The notes beneath the pieces were generated by a model. That model made no database searches and was not told where the DNA came from. It was given only the letters and a program-made list of their open reading frames with translations. Made by a program: the position numbers and the translations under genes. This document shows, one piece after another, positions 28,318 to 37,265 of a stretch of 60,344 bases of DNA; within the stretch, counting starts at the first letter, position 1, and each line of letters starts with the position of its first letter. The stretch comes from Bacteroidota bacterium (GTDB lineage Bacteria; Bacteroidota; Bacteroidia; Cytophagales; Cyclobacteriaceae). Location: assembly GCA_024280115.1 (NCBI GenBank), contig JAJRQT010000059.1:1-60344 (forward strand), read 5' to 3'.

Positions 28318-29319
28318 ATGACAAAAACACAACTTTTTGAACAGCTTTGCTCCGGGAATCATCCTGACGATAGAACCCTCTTTCGTCCAATCCTCATGCA
28401 TTTTGCTGCACGGTTTAATGACAAAACCTATGGCGAATTCGCGTCAGATCACAAAACACTGGTAGAATGCAACCTCAGAGCCATGGAGCATTTTGACCTC
28501 GATATGGTGGGACTCATCTCCGATCCATACAGGGAAACTTCCGCTTTCGGAGCAAATGTAACTTTCCCTGATGAGGCAGTTCCCATTTGTCAGGAAATTA
28601 TAATCAAATCCATAGAAGATGTAAAATCACTCAAAACTCCGGATGTTTACAAATCTGAAAGAACCCTTGACCGGATAAAAGGTGCCGAACTTTTTCAAAA
28701 GGAGCTAAAAGGAGCTGTGCCCATGATCGGCTGGATTGAAGGTCCATTGGCGGAAGCCTGTGACCTTGCAGGCATAAGCAACATGCTGATGTATTTGATG
28801 ACCGATCCGGATTTTAGTAATATCCTCATGGATAAATGCGTGATCACCGCGAAAGATTTTGCTAAAGCCCAGATTGAGGCCGGCTGCCAGATCATTGGAA
28901 TTGGCGATGCCATATGTTCGCAGATCGATGCATTTACCTATGACAATTTCGTCAAAGAAAGGCATGGAGATATTATCAATTTTATCCATGAATGCGGAGC
29001 TAAGGTCAAACTGCATATCTGTGGAAATATCACACATTTATTGCCTTCTATAAGTAAATTAGGTGTAGATATATTAGATCTTGATTATCAGATAGATATG
29101 GATATCGCTTATGATGTTTTAGGCCCTGAAGTGATCAGGTGTGGTAATATAGATCCTGTATTGGTTGAAGAGAGATCTTCCGATGAGATTTTTGAAGCGA
29201 CAAAAATATTAGTTGAAAAAGAGAAAGGTAGAAAATTCATACTTTCAGCAGGTTGTGAAATCACGGTTAACACTTTACATGAGAATTTAATGGCCATGCG
29301 AAAAGCATCACTTTATTAG
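28318..29319 (+). CDS. Uroporphyrinogen-decarboxylase-like protein with complete zinc site, probable methyltransferase
   Basis: A 333-residue URO-D superfamily protein. Unlike the paralogue at 25159 it has the full MtaA/MtbA-type zinc ligand set: His233 and Cys235 (HICGN) and Cys313 (SAGCEI). The spacing closely matches that family. In characterised relatives this zinc binds the thiol that accepts the methyl group from a methylated corrinoid. Here it could also work in reverse or on another acceptor. It is 71 bases after the isomerase gene and 296 bases before the homocysteine methyltransferase gene, all in one direction. Confidence 0.87.
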   Translation: MTKTQLFEQLCSGNHPDDRTLFRPILMHFAARFNDKTYGEFASDHKTLVECNLRAMEHFDLDMVGLISDPYRETSAFGANVTFPDEAVPICQEIIIKSIEDVKSLKTPDVYKSERTLDRIKGAELFQKELKGAVPMIGWIEGPLAEACDLAGISNMLMYLMTDPDFSNILMDKCVITAKDFAKAQIEAGCQIIGIGDAICSQIDAFTYDNFVKERHGDIINFIHECGAKVKLHICGNITHLLPSISKLGVDILDLDYQIDMDIAYDVLGPEVIRCGNIDPVLVEERSSDEIFEATKILVEKEKGRKFILSAGCEITVNTLHENLMAMRKASLY

Positions 29320-29349
29320 TATTACAACAATAAGGTAGGGCATTAATTA

Positions 29350-29465
29350 GAGCCTGTCTATGAGGTCACCTTGTTTGCCATGGGCTGTGTTTTCACTGCC
29401 CATACCATGGCTGAATAAAGGTTTGTGAGGACACAAACCTTGGCAGCGGGGAGTTTATGGACAAA
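29350..29465. repeat. Intergenic hairpin element related to the 11091 repeat
   Basis: The left end, AGAGCCTGTCTATGAGGTC, matches the left end of the hairpin at 11091. Inside are two nested palindromes: GCCATGG with CCATGGC (29377 to 29411), and a perfect 9-bp stem AGGTTTGTG/CACAAACCT with loop AGGA at 29419-29440. It separates two cassette genes and may attenuate read-through. Confidence 0.6.
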
Positions 29466-29615
29466 CATTAATTAAATGGAAATCAAACTTGAAGAATCTG
29501 ATAGGATTTCCCTGGATAATTTAAGTTAACTTTGAAGAGTTTTAACATCTGATTAAATTGAACATTTTTATAGAAATACAAAGGCAATATGCTAATTGCT
29601 TGAAGAATAAATGAT

Positions 29616-30497
29616 ATGGGAAAAATAGTAGATCAAATAAAAGCTGGAAAAGTATTGGTTTCCGATGGAGCCTGGGGCACTTTTCTGCATGCAAAAGGAT
29701 TGAAGGCCGGAGAATGCCCGGAATTATGGAACATCACCCATGCTGAGGATGTAGTGGATATAGCCAGAGGATATATTGATGCGGGCTCAGACATGGTTGA
29801 AACAAATAGCTTTGGTGGAAGTAGGTTTAAACTGGCAAACTACGGGCTCGGGGACAGGGCATTTGAGTTGAACAAAGCAGCAGCCGAGCTATCTAGAAAG
29901 GCAGCAGGAAAAGATAAATATGTGCTTGGATCCATAGGACCTACCGGTAAAATATTAATGATGGGTGAGGTAACACCTGAAGATTTGTATGATGCTTTCA
30001 AAGAGCAGGCCATGGCTCTTGAAGCGGGGGGCGCCGATGCCATCATGATTGAAACAATGACGGATATCGAAGAAGCAATTCAGGCAATTAAAGCTTCAAA
30101 GGAAAATACCAAATGCGAAGTGTTTTGCACCATGACTTTCGATAAAACCGTCAATAACGATTTTCGTTCCATGATGGGGGTCTCCCCTACTGATATGGTC
30201 AACCAGATTATTGATGCCGGAGCTGAACTGATTGGAGCCAATTGTGGCAATGGCATTAAAGACATGGTCAGTATTGTAAAGGAAATCAGGGAAAATGATG
30301 CTGAAATCCCTGTTTTAATCCATGCAAATGCTGGAATGCCTATATATCAGGATGGGCAAACGGTATTTCCTGAATCTCCGGATGAGATGGCCGGTGTGAC
30401 CAAAGAACTAATTTCAGCGGGAGCAAATATTGTTGGAGGATGTTGCGGTACAACCCCTGCTCACATTGCTAAAATTGTAGAAATTGTACGACATTAA
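29616..30497 (+). CDS. Stand-alone homocysteine S-methyltransferase domain protein
   Basis: A 293-residue zinc methyltransferase equivalent to the first domain of cobalamin-dependent methionine synthase (MetH). Zinc ligands are Cys210 (GANCGNG) and Cys276/Cys277 (GGCCGTTP). LVSDGAWGTFL and VETNSFGGSRFKL are typical of the family. It would pass a methyl group from a methyl-corrinoid, or a small donor, to homocysteine and make methionine. Folate-, cobalamin- and activation-domains are not fused. An activation domain is encoded just downstream, while a cobalamin domain is missing from the window. Confidence 0.92.
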   Translation: MGKIVDQIKAGKVLVSDGAWGTFLHAKGLKAGECPELWNITHAEDVVDIARGYIDAGSDMVETNSFGGSRFKLANYGLGDRAFELNKAAAELSRKAAGKDKYVLGSIGPTGKILMMGEVTPEDLYDAFKEQAMALEAGGADAIMIETMTDIEEAIQAIKASKENTKCEVFCTMTFDKTVNNDFRSMMGVSPTDMVNQIIDAGAELIGANCGNGIKDMVSIVKEIRENDAEIPVLIHANAGMPIYQDGQTVFPESPDEMAGVTKELISAGANIVGGCCGTTPAHIAKIVEIVRH

Positions 30498-30647
30498 CAT
30501 GAAATTAAAAAGGCAACAATTTCATATTATTGATTTTTTTAGTAAAAAAACGATTCGAAACTAAGGAATTGCTAAATTGGCTGGCTGATGTTGACAGGCT
30601 ATGCTTATCATGAACAGGATTGACAGCCTTTAATAAAACTGATTACC

Positions 30648-30707
30648 ATGGATGAAGGATTTAATCTTTCGGAGTTTAATAGAAATTACAAGGAATTTGC
30701 AAGATAA
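30648..30707 (+). CDS. Possible 19-codon leader peptide overlapping the next start
   Basis: An ATG-initiated frame encodes MDEGFNLSEFNRNYKEFAR. Its stop codon shares one base with the ATG of the reactivation gene (TAATG). That overlap would allow translational coupling. No homologue is recognised, and such a short frame can occur by chance. Confidence 0.35.
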   Translation: MDEGFNLSEFNRNYKEFAR

Positions 30708-31420
30708 TGGAGCTACAGGAATACAATTACCGGTTTGATGAGTTGGAGGTGAGTACCGATATTATAGAAAAATTTATGGGTTACGAACCGGGAAATTCGC
30801 CGGAACCAATTCCTCAAATGATTGACGAGGTATTAACTATTGCCCAGGACTATTGCGACATCAAAGGGGGGTATGTGATTCAAAATGATGTTGACATCAA
30901 CAGGGAAGATAAGATCCTTCAAATAAATGGAACTGCATTTGACATCAAAAAGATCATTACCAATCAATTGAGGAAAATGGATGATATCGCGCTGTTTGTT
31001 TGCACTGCCGGAGCGGGAATTGGAAATTATTCAAAAGAATTGATGCATGATGGTGATTTTATAAAGGGATATATCGCGGATGTGGTTGGTTCTGAAATTG
31101 TTGAATCCGCCATGGATAAAATTCAAAATGATCTGGAGCAGCACTTGGAAACCAAAGGTCTTCATATTACAGACCGTTACAGTCCGGGGTATTGTGGTTG
31201 GAGTGTTGGCGAACAGCATAAGCTATTTTCTTTTTTCCCGGATAATTTTTGCGGCATCACGCTTACTCCTTCCTCTCTGATGCAACCAATCAAATCAGTC
31301 AGTGGTGTGATTGGCATAGGTCTTGATGTGAGGAGAAAGGGCTACGTCTGCAATATGTGCGATATGGTCAACTGCATTTACAGGGAAAAGAGGCATACCA
31401 AAAGAGCCGACCGTTGCTGA
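30707..31420 (+). CDS. MetH-type cobalamin reactivation (activation) domain protein
   Basis: A 237-residue protein resembling the C-terminal S-adenosylmethionine-binding activation domain of MetH. The key motif is RYSPGYCGWSVGEQHKLFSF followed by GITLTPSSLMQPIKSVSGVIG. In MetH this domain re-methylates inactive Co(II) cobalamin using SAM and an electron donor. Here it is a separate gene with an added cysteine cluster (CNMCDMVNC) at the end, which could bind a metal or cluster for electron delivery; that point is inference. It is the last gene of the cassette and probably services an unlinked corrinoid protein. Confidence 0.88.
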   Translation: MELQEYNYRFDELEVSTDIIEKFMGYEPGNSPEPIPQMIDEVLTIAQDYCDIKGGYVIQNDVDINREDKILQINGTAFDIKKIITNQLRKMDDIALFVCTAGAGIGNYSKELMHDGDFIKGYIADVVGSEIVESAMDKIQNDLEQHLETKGLHITDRYSPGYCGWSVGEQHKLFSFFPDNFCGITLTPSSLMQPIKSVSGVIGIGLDVRRKGYVCNMCDMVNCIYREKRHTKRADRC

Positions 31421-31461
31421 GTATCATTATCCTTACAGCATACTTACCAGCAGCACATAAA

Positions 31462-32922
31462 TCATTTCTCAGCATTGTAGGATACTGATCCAAATTTAAA
31501 TATCTCGGATTCTGTCCTGGCATTTTTCAGAAGATTCTTCAACTCTTCAAGCTTTTCAGGCTGGTCCTTTGCCAGGTCATTTTCTTCGCCCGGATCATTA
31601 TTCAAATTATACAATTCGTAAGGTTTTCGGGGTTCTTTATTCACATTGTACTGAACAAGTTTCCAATCTCCTTTGCGCAGGGCCTGACGTCCTCCCCTTT
31701 CATGAAATTCCCAATACAGAAAGTCGTGTTCCTTTTGTGGTTCTTGAAGCAAAGTGGGCAAAAAGGAAATTCCATCAATATTTTGAGGTATGTCAACTCC
31801 AATGATTTCTGCAACAGTGGGCATCACATCCCAAAAAGCAGAAACATGATCTGTTTGAGTTCCAGCTTTAATTTTACCTGGCCACCAGGCAATCATAGGC
31901 ACCCTGATACCTCCTTCGTAAAGATCGCGCTTGTAACCTTTTAAAATTCCGTTGCTGTCAAAATAATCAGGATCTGCCCCACCTTCCATGTGTGGGCCAT
32001 TATCAGAGGTGAATATGATCATCGTATTTTTATCCAAACCAAGCTCCTTTAGCTTTGCTACCAGTTCTCCCACCTGATCATCCAGGTAATTGACCATTGC
32101 AGCAAATGCGGCATGAGATTCGGGTTGTGATCCGTACGGTCCTAATTTATAATTCTCACCGTCATCAACACCTTTATAAGACTTTTCAGGCAGAAATTTT
32201 CCCCTGTATTTTTCTATATAATTCTCAGGTGCAAACAGCTCAGCATGAGGTATAGCAGATGGATAAAACATGAAAAATTTATTGTCTTTATTCTCTTCTA
32301 AAAACTTCAATGCTTGCTGATGAATCAGTTCTGGTCCATAAGTACCTCTGCCTTGTCCCGCATTATTTGCCAGAATTATTTTATCCTGATTGTGCCACAT
32401 GTGAAAAGGGTAATAATTATGAGCAATACGTTGACAATTATATCCATAAAACTCATCGAATCCCTGTTTATTCGGGTCACCTTCAGAACCGGGATATCCC
32501 AATCCCCACTTACCAAATGCGCCTGTCACATAGCCTGCTTCCTTGAACATTTCCGCCATGGTATAGGTATCTGCAGGCATTGGCCACTGGCCTTCGGGTT
32601 TCCACTCTTTATTGCCCCTGATGGGCGTATGACCGGTGTGCAGCCCAGTCATGAGTGAAGATCTGGAGGGAGCGCATACAGTTGAACCGGCATAATGCTG
32701 GGTGAATCTGACGCCTTCAGAGGCAAGCCTATCTATATTCGGTGTAGAAAAGTGCTGTTGACCATAAACGCTTAAATCTCCATAGCCCAGATCATCTGCC
32801 AAAATGTATATAATATTCGGCTTAGGTTCATTTTGCTGATTTTCTGCATTTTTATTACTACAACCAACAAAAATTGATATTGAAATAACAACAATAAAAT
32901 AGCTTGCTTTCAGTTTAATCAT
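31462..32922 (-). CDS. Sulfatase (S1 arylsulfatase family), lipoprotein
   Basis: A 486-residue exported sulfatase. The chosen ATG gives a lipoprotein signal with lipobox FVGC (Cys21). Cys83 in TVCAPSRSSLMTG is the residue converted to formylglycine, and ADDLGYGD and FTSDNGPHMEGG supply calcium ligands. It would remove sulfate esters from carbohydrates outside the cytoplasm. It converges on the corrinoid cassette with 41 bases between the stop codons, so it is not in that operon, but a sulfated methylated glycan would link the two. An upstream frame extension of 14 codons is unlikely. Confidence 0.93.
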   Translation of the reverse strand: MIKLKASYFIVVISISIFVGCSNKNAENQQNEPKPNIIYILADDLGYGDLSVYGQQHFSTPNIDRLASEGVRFTQHYAGSTVCAPSRSSLMTGLHTGHTPIRGNKEWKPEGQWPMPADTYTMAEMFKEAGYVTGAFGKWGLGYPGSEGDPNKQGFDEFYGYNCQRIAHNYYPFHMWHNQDKIILANNAGQGRGTYGPELIHQQALKFLEENKDNKFFMFYPSAIPHAELFAPENYIEKYRGKFLPEKSYKGVDDGENYKLGPYGSQPESHAAFAAMVNYLDDQVGELVAKLKELGLDKNTMIIFTSDNGPHMEGGADPDYFDSNGILKGYKRDLYEGGIRVPMIAWWPGKIKAGTQTDHVSAFWDVMPTVAEIIGVDIPQNIDGISFLPTLLQEPQKEHDFLYWEFHERGGRQALRKGDWKLVQYNVNKEPRKPYELYNLNNDPGEENDLAKDQPEKLEELKNLLKNARTESEIFKFGSVSYNAEK

Positions 32923-33164
32923 GATTATATATTTAGTATAAAGCTCTCTATAAAAATAATTCATTAAAAGTAGTAATTACCTTTAAATAGGTAACTGTTT
33001 AATTCCTTTATTTGGGCAATTTGTAATTAGAATATTGGCCATATTGAGTTGATTATTAAATTCATTCAGTATTAAAATTTTGTTTTACTTGTCATGAACT
33101 ACTATTATTTATACAATTTCGCTGCATTAGTAAATAAACACTATGGTCAAGAATTATAATATCT

Positions 33165-33172
33165 TACATTTG
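33165..33172 (+). promoter_or_regulatory. -7 box of the cold-shock gene promoter
   Basis: TACATTTG matches the TAnnTTTG consensus and lies 23 bases before the ATG of the cold-shock protein. No convincing -33 TTG is visible at the expected distance. Confidence 0.5.
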
Positions 33173-33195
33173 TGTTTCATTTTAATGTAATAATC

Positions 33196-33387
33196 ATGAG
33201 TAACGGAACAGTAAAATTTTTCAACAATGCTAAAGGTTTTGGATTCATCACTCCAGATGATGGTAGTAAAGATGTATTTGTCCACAAGAACGATTTAGTC
33301 GATCAAATAAGAGAAGGAGATAAAGTAAGCTATGATGTAGCGGAAGGTCAAAAAGGATTGAACGCAGTAGATGTTAAAGTAATTTAA
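33196..33387 (+). CDS. Cold-shock domain protein
   Basis: A 63-residue single OB-fold RNA/DNA chaperone. The RNP1 motif KGFGFI and RNP2 motif DVFVHK are intact. The ATG at 33196 gives the usual MSNGTVKFF start; a longer frame would add eight atypical residues. It is monocistronic, with its own promoter and a strong terminator 30 bases downstream. A second cold-shock gene lies at 42030. Confidence 0.95.
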   Translation: MSNGTVKFFNNAKGFGFITPDDGSKDVFVHKNDLVDQIREGDKVSYDVAEGQKGLNAVDVKVI

Positions 33388-33416
33388 TCATTACGATTTA
33401 ACTTCTTTGCATTGGA

Positions 33417-33445
33417 AAACCCTATCAAATATGATAGGGTTTTTT
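33417..33445 (+). terminator. Rho-independent terminator after the cold-shock gene
   Basis: A perfect 11-bp stem AAACCCTATCA/TGATAGGGTTT with loop AATA is followed by further T residues. Confidence 0.88.
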
Positions 33446-33521
33446 AAAATGTTTTAGAATTAGAGCATATTTGATTGATATTTTTAAAGGGTTTACCATT
33501 GCGTAATAATTAATAAAATTT

Positions 33522-35060
33522 ATGAAAATTAATTATTTCATCTTTTTACGCAGATTAATTATGTTGTTTCTGATTGCGACATTTCTTTTTTGTGGAACCA
33601 TTTCCAGCCAGGCACAATCCCAGAAAAGCCAGCAGTGGGGCGAATTACATACCCGCAACATGATATCAAACGAGATTGGTTTGCCAAAAACATTCAACCC
33701 TAAGACAGGAAAGAATGTAAAATGGTCTGTATCAATAGGAAGCCATGGTTATGCAACGCCAGTGATATCTGGTGGCAAAGTACTGATAGGGGCAAATAAT
33801 GCAGACGAGCGCGATCCTCGCCATAAAGGAGACAGGGGAGTTTTACTCTGCCTGAACGAATCAGATGGCAGCCTTAGTTGGCAATTGGTTGTTCCCCGAA
33901 TACAAGGAGAAAGATGGGACGATTGGCCAATGATTGGCATTTGCTCTCCACCAACGGTTGAAGGCAATCGAGTTTATGTACTTACAAATCGTTCAGAGGT
34001 GCTTTGTCTCGACTTAAATGGTCAGGCTGATGGAAACGATGGACCTTATCAGGGAGAGAATTGGCACATGACTCCCAAAGGTGAACGTACTTATGAAGTA
34101 ACTTTGAAAGATGCAGATATAATCTGGTCATATGACATGCGACTGGAATTAGGGATGTGTCCACACGATTCGCCACATGCATCTATTTTGTTAGATGGTA
34201 ACAATCTGTATCTAAATACTTGCAATGGCGTTGATCACCGGCATCTTGAGACTGCATGTCTTAATGCTCCAAGTTTGATTGCGCTTGATAAAAATACAGG
34301 AAGACTGATTGCAAAAGACAATGAGAATTTTGGGCCACGAATATTTCACTCCTCATGGTCTTCTCCTTCATTAGGAGAAGTCAATGGTCAAAAATTGCTA
34401 TTTTTTGCAGGTCCCGATGGAATTGTGTATGCTTTCGAAGCGCTCTCCCAATCAGTGTCACGCGAACAAGTTCAATTGTTCAAAAAAGTCTGGCAATTCG
34501 ACTGCGACCCCGCTGCACCAAAAGAAAATATTCATGATTACCTGAGAAACCATGATGAAAGTCCGGTTAATTTTATGGGTATGCCTGTGTTTTATAAAAA
34601 TCGCATTTATGTAACTGTGGGCGGTGATATCTGGTGGGGTAAACGTGAAGCATGGTTAAAATGCATTGATGCCTCAAAAAGCGGTGATATTACTGAATAC
34701 GGAGAAATCTGGTCGCATCCGCTGGAACGTCATTCAGTTGCAACACCGGCAATCTCAAATGGGCTTGTATATGTGACAGACTGTGGCAAAAACCTGCATT
34801 GCATTGATGCTGAAAACGGAAATTCTTACTGGACACACCAACTTAAACAAGACTCATGGAGTTCTGCTCTTGTTGCGGACGAGAAAGTTTATGTTGGTTC
34901 TCGAGGCAGTGATTTTTGGATACTTGATGAAGGAAAGGAAAAAAACGTACTGGATTCGATAAAATTAGACAGTCCAATTCATTCAACGCCTGTTGCCGCA
35001 AATGGTGTACTTTATATTTCTACAACGAATCGACTTTACGCAATAGAACAAACCAAATAA
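33522..35060 (+). CDS. Exported PQQ-type beta-propeller protein
   Basis: A 512-residue secreted protein with a signal peptide (cleaved near SSQAQ) and PQQ-binding-like propeller repeats. Examples are GVLLCLNESDGSLSWQL, LVYVTDCGKNLHCIDAENGN and VLYISTTNRLYAIEQ. Repeats of this kind occur in PQQ dehydrogenases and in BamB. The quinoprotein catalytic residues are not obvious here, and length and composition do not fit BamB. A binding or scaffold function outside the cytoplasm is more likely. It stands alone between a terminator and a repeat-rich gap. Confidence 0.82.
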   Translation: MKINYFIFLRRLIMLFLIATFLFCGTISSQAQSQKSQQWGELHTRNMISNEIGLPKTFNPKTGKNVKWSVSIGSHGYATPVISGGKVLIGANNADERDPRHKGDRGVLLCLNESDGSLSWQLVVPRIQGERWDDWPMIGICSPPTVEGNRVYVLTNRSEVLCLDLNGQADGNDGPYQGENWHMTPKGERTYEVTLKDADIIWSYDMRLELGMCPHDSPHASILLDGNNLYLNTCNGVDHRHLETACLNAPSLIALDKNTGRLIAKDNENFGPRIFHSSWSSPSLGEVNGQKLLFFAGPDGIVYAFEALSQSVSREQVQLFKKVWQFDCDPAAPKENIHDYLRNHDESPVNFMGMPVFYKNRIYVTVGGDIWWGKREAWLKCIDASKSGDITEYGEIWSHPLERHSVATPAISNGLVYVTDCGKNLHCIDAENGNSYWTHQLKQDSWSSALVADEKVYVGSRGSDFWILDEGKEKNVLDSIKLDSPIHSTPVAANGVLYISTTNRLYAIEQTK

Positions 35061-35377
35061 ATTTGGTATTCAATTTTTTCAATTAAAGTTCAAAAATATC
35101 GCAGGTTTCCACCGCGCATATCTAAGCTCCCTTATACACAAATCTATAGCTCTCTAAATACTATCTGGTTGTAAATTTAATATGCCATCTTTCAGACCAG
35201 AAAGTTGCTGCTATAGCCATCTCCCTCCAGCCTCAATAACGCCATAAACTTAAACATGTTTTTTACTTCCTCTCCCTTTATCCTCTCCAGAGAGGAACAA
35301 TTGGAGCTTAAGTTTATTGCATTCCCTACCTCCTGCCACTGCTACTTGCCACTTCGCAAGATGCCTTTAACAGATAT
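35061..35377. other. Repeat-containing gap after the propeller gene
   Basis: About 320 bases without a gene. The only distinct element is a copy of the CCTACC/CTGCTACTTGCCACTTC repeat at 35325-35357. Confidence 0.5.
35325..35357. repeat. CCTGCTACTGCC-type dispersed repeat, copy 2
   Basis: CCTACCTCCTGCCACTGC followed by TACTTGCCACTTCGC is a degenerate copy of the sequence at 19171 and 39022. Confidence 0.55.
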
Positions 35378-35899
35378 TCAATCCAGATATGCCCTAAGAT
35401 CGCTCAACATCTCCTCCACTTCCTCTTTTCGTAGCGCAAATACCTCATCCCGTTTCACATTATTTGAGTACTGGTCCCAGTGTTTTTGAGCTTTCTTTAT
35501 CACTCTTGGTGTGATATTAAAATCTTTATGGTCAAGTAGGTCTTTTGCTACCATAGAGACCTTATAGCTCCCGAAAAGATACATTTTAAACAACTCAACA
35601 TATTTATCACTTACATCAAAACCTTCCAGTGCCATCAATAAATCACCTGCGATGTTATCATTTTCCTTATTTTTAATAGCTTCCAATAGTGGCAATAATG
35701 CTTCGCTATTATTCTCTACTAATCCCAACGTTCTGGCCGCCATAATTCGTGATTCCAGATATGGGTGATTAAGCAGCTCGATCATAGCTTTAACAACACT
35801 TTCATTCCCAATTCGTCCCAATGCATCTGATGCTTTATACGCATTGTCGTTAAGTTCCCCAGAAAGTTGTTCTACATATGTTGTGATGTCTATGGTCAT
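35378..35899 (-). CDS. HEAT-repeat protein
   Basis: A 173-residue all-helical protein with HEAT-like repeats, for example ASDALGRIGNESVVKAMIELL followed by SRIMAARTLGLVENNSEALLPLLEAI. Such repeats mediate protein-protein contacts; no enzymatic motif is present and the partner is unknown. The ATG at 35899 (MTIDITTYVEQL) begins the folded region. An upstream extension of 33 codons is rich in atypical residues and is likely not translated. There is no signal peptide. Confidence 0.75.
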   Translation of the reverse strand: MTIDITTYVEQLSGELNDNAYKASDALGRIGNESVVKAMIELLNHPYLESRIMAARTLGLVENNSEALLPLLEAIKNKENDNIAGDLLMALEGFDVSDKYVELFKMYLFGSYKVSMVAKDLLDHKDFNITPRVIKKAQKHWDQYSNNVKRDEVFALRKEEVEEMLSDLRAYLD

Positions 35900-36411
35900 T
35901 TTTATATGCTCTAATATGCGGTTCAAAAATACGTAATTATCATGATTTATGACCTTTGGATTCAGGACAGACCTTAGTACATAAAATATTAGATGCATCC
36001 GTGAAAAACCGTGATGTGGAAGATTTTAAGGAAATGGCAGAAGATTTTCCGGTTTATCTCTCAAAAATGCTTGGAGGAGTAAACTATCCTCCCCTCCTAT
36101 TATAAATTCTATGCAAATGTGTCCTCCCCACCTCCAGGTATGTTGGCAAGCTATCGCTCTATAATTCTACTTAACATAATGTATTGATTTTTAAGTCTCA
36201 TTTTGACTCATTTAGATTAATTCAATATTTACCACTATCTCAATACCATTTGATATATCTCTTATTTCATTTACCGTAAAAATTATGAGTGCCCCGTTTT
36301 CATTTTCGTGATTATCAATATTCATAAGCGCTGAAATCGCTTTTAATTCTTCCGATGTTTTATTGGCAAAGAAAAAATAAATTTTAACTTGATCTGTTAT
36401 TTTGGAGTAGA
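35900..36411. other. Gap with two coding-like remnants
   Basis: This 510-base region has no intact gene but two protein-like frames. On the plus strand, 35953-36105 encodes about 50 residues including TLVHKILDASVKNRDVEDF but has no ATG start. On the minus strand the fragment at 36212-36418 is listed separately. Both look like relics of lost or truncated genes. Confidence 0.4.
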
Positions 36412-36418
36412 TTAACCC
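36212..36418 (-). pseudogene. Coding-like fragment downstream of the HNH gene
   Basis: An open frame with a natural-looking C-terminus encodes KIYFFFANKTSEELKAISAL and ends GIEIVVNIELI before a stop. It starts inside the end of the HNH gene in another frame and has no ATG or GTG in a suitable place. It may be the tail of a decayed gene or a small gene with a rare start codon. No family is recognised. Confidence 0.35.
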
Positions 36419-37182
36419 TTGAAAATCACATCAAGATGGTATTCCAAAAATTCTTTTTTAGGAAGGAATCGTTCAGGTAATTGAATTTTGGCGCCATTTA
36501 ATTCGGAAAAAAATCTACTATAAAAGTCTTTACCCGCACTTTTATTTAAGGCTTTAGATAACAATATCTTATGTTTTGTTGATATGCCAATATACCCTTT
36601 ATCAAATGCCTTATCATACAATACAGATAAACAAATACCATTTTCCGGATTAAGACGCTCATTTTCATTCACAGACCAGGGAACAATATGACTTGCAATA
36701 AGTAATTCGGTGATGTCAATACCGCTAATTGAACATTTCCCAACGTAATTTGTGAGAATTATTTGTCTGAAAACGCTCTGATTAACCCTGGTTTTAACCT
36801 CTCTGAATTTTGTTTCTCCTTTTAAATCTGAAATATCTCTTAATGACTCAGCATATTTACTTTCAATGGATTGATTTTCCAATTCAGCTAAAATTCGTTC
36901 ACTTTCAAATAATAAATCATCTCTATTGGTTGCAAACTCATCCCAGATAGGTTGGCATTGTTTGGCTCCTCCTGGTAAACCAGAAACTCCTCTTGCTTGA
37001 TGATAAGGATCTATGCTGGCAAAATTTGTCAAACGCATTGCAACTGAACTTGGGGTCCGGCCTATTAGATTGGCGAGACGAATAATGTCAGGGTTACTCC
37101 GATGCATTTTGCCGAAAGGAAGCTTCAAGTACAAATTAAAAGATAAGATTAGTTCCTCTTTTGACCAGTTTCTACGCTTCAT
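36412..37182 (-). CDS. HNH endonuclease (HNH_2 type), possible restriction enzyme
   Basis: A 256-residue protein with an N-terminal SANT-like helical domain (RRNWSKEELILSFNLYLKLPF, then LIGRTPSSVAMRL). The C-terminal HNH nuclease module reads GKCSISGI, ASHIVPWSVNENERLNPENG, LYDKAFDKGYI. This architecture is found in Bacteroidota proteins annotated as restriction endonucleases. No DNA methyltransferase lies nearby, so it is either a solitary defence nuclease or acts on modified DNA. A small XRE regulator gene lies 83 bases upstream on the same strand. The ATG at 37182 is preferred over a TTG at 37197. Confidence 0.87.
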   Translation of the reverse strand: MKRRNWSKEELILSFNLYLKLPFGKMHRSNPDIIRLANLIGRTPSSVAMRLTNFASIDPYHQARGVSGLPGGAKQCQPIWDEFATNRDDLLFESERILAELENQSIESKYAESLRDISDLKGETKFREVKTRVNQSVFRQIILTNYVGKCSISGIDITELLIASHIVPWSVNENERLNPENGICLSVLYDKAFDKGYIGISTKHKILLSKALNKSAGKDFYSRFFSELNGAKIQLPERFLPKKEFLEYHLDVIFKG

Positions 37183-37265
37183 TTTGTTAAATAACAATTT
37201 CAGGTTTAGTATTCTTTCCTTTTATCCGGCTCATATTGTAACTTCTTATTTCAGATTCGTGAACG

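Noticed and set aside
31462..32922. Sulfatase as the last gene of the corrinoid operon
   Set aside because: It is on the opposite strand and converges on the cassette, so it cannot share the transcript, although a functional link stays possible.
35953..36105. Small gene on the plus strand
   Set aside because: The frame looks protein-like but has no ATG, no family match and no operon partner; it is mentioned only as a possible relic.
36412..37182. Homing endonuclease or mobile intron
   Set aside because: No intron or intein host gene surrounds it, and the SANT-HNH_2 architecture with an XRE partner fits a restriction-type unit better.
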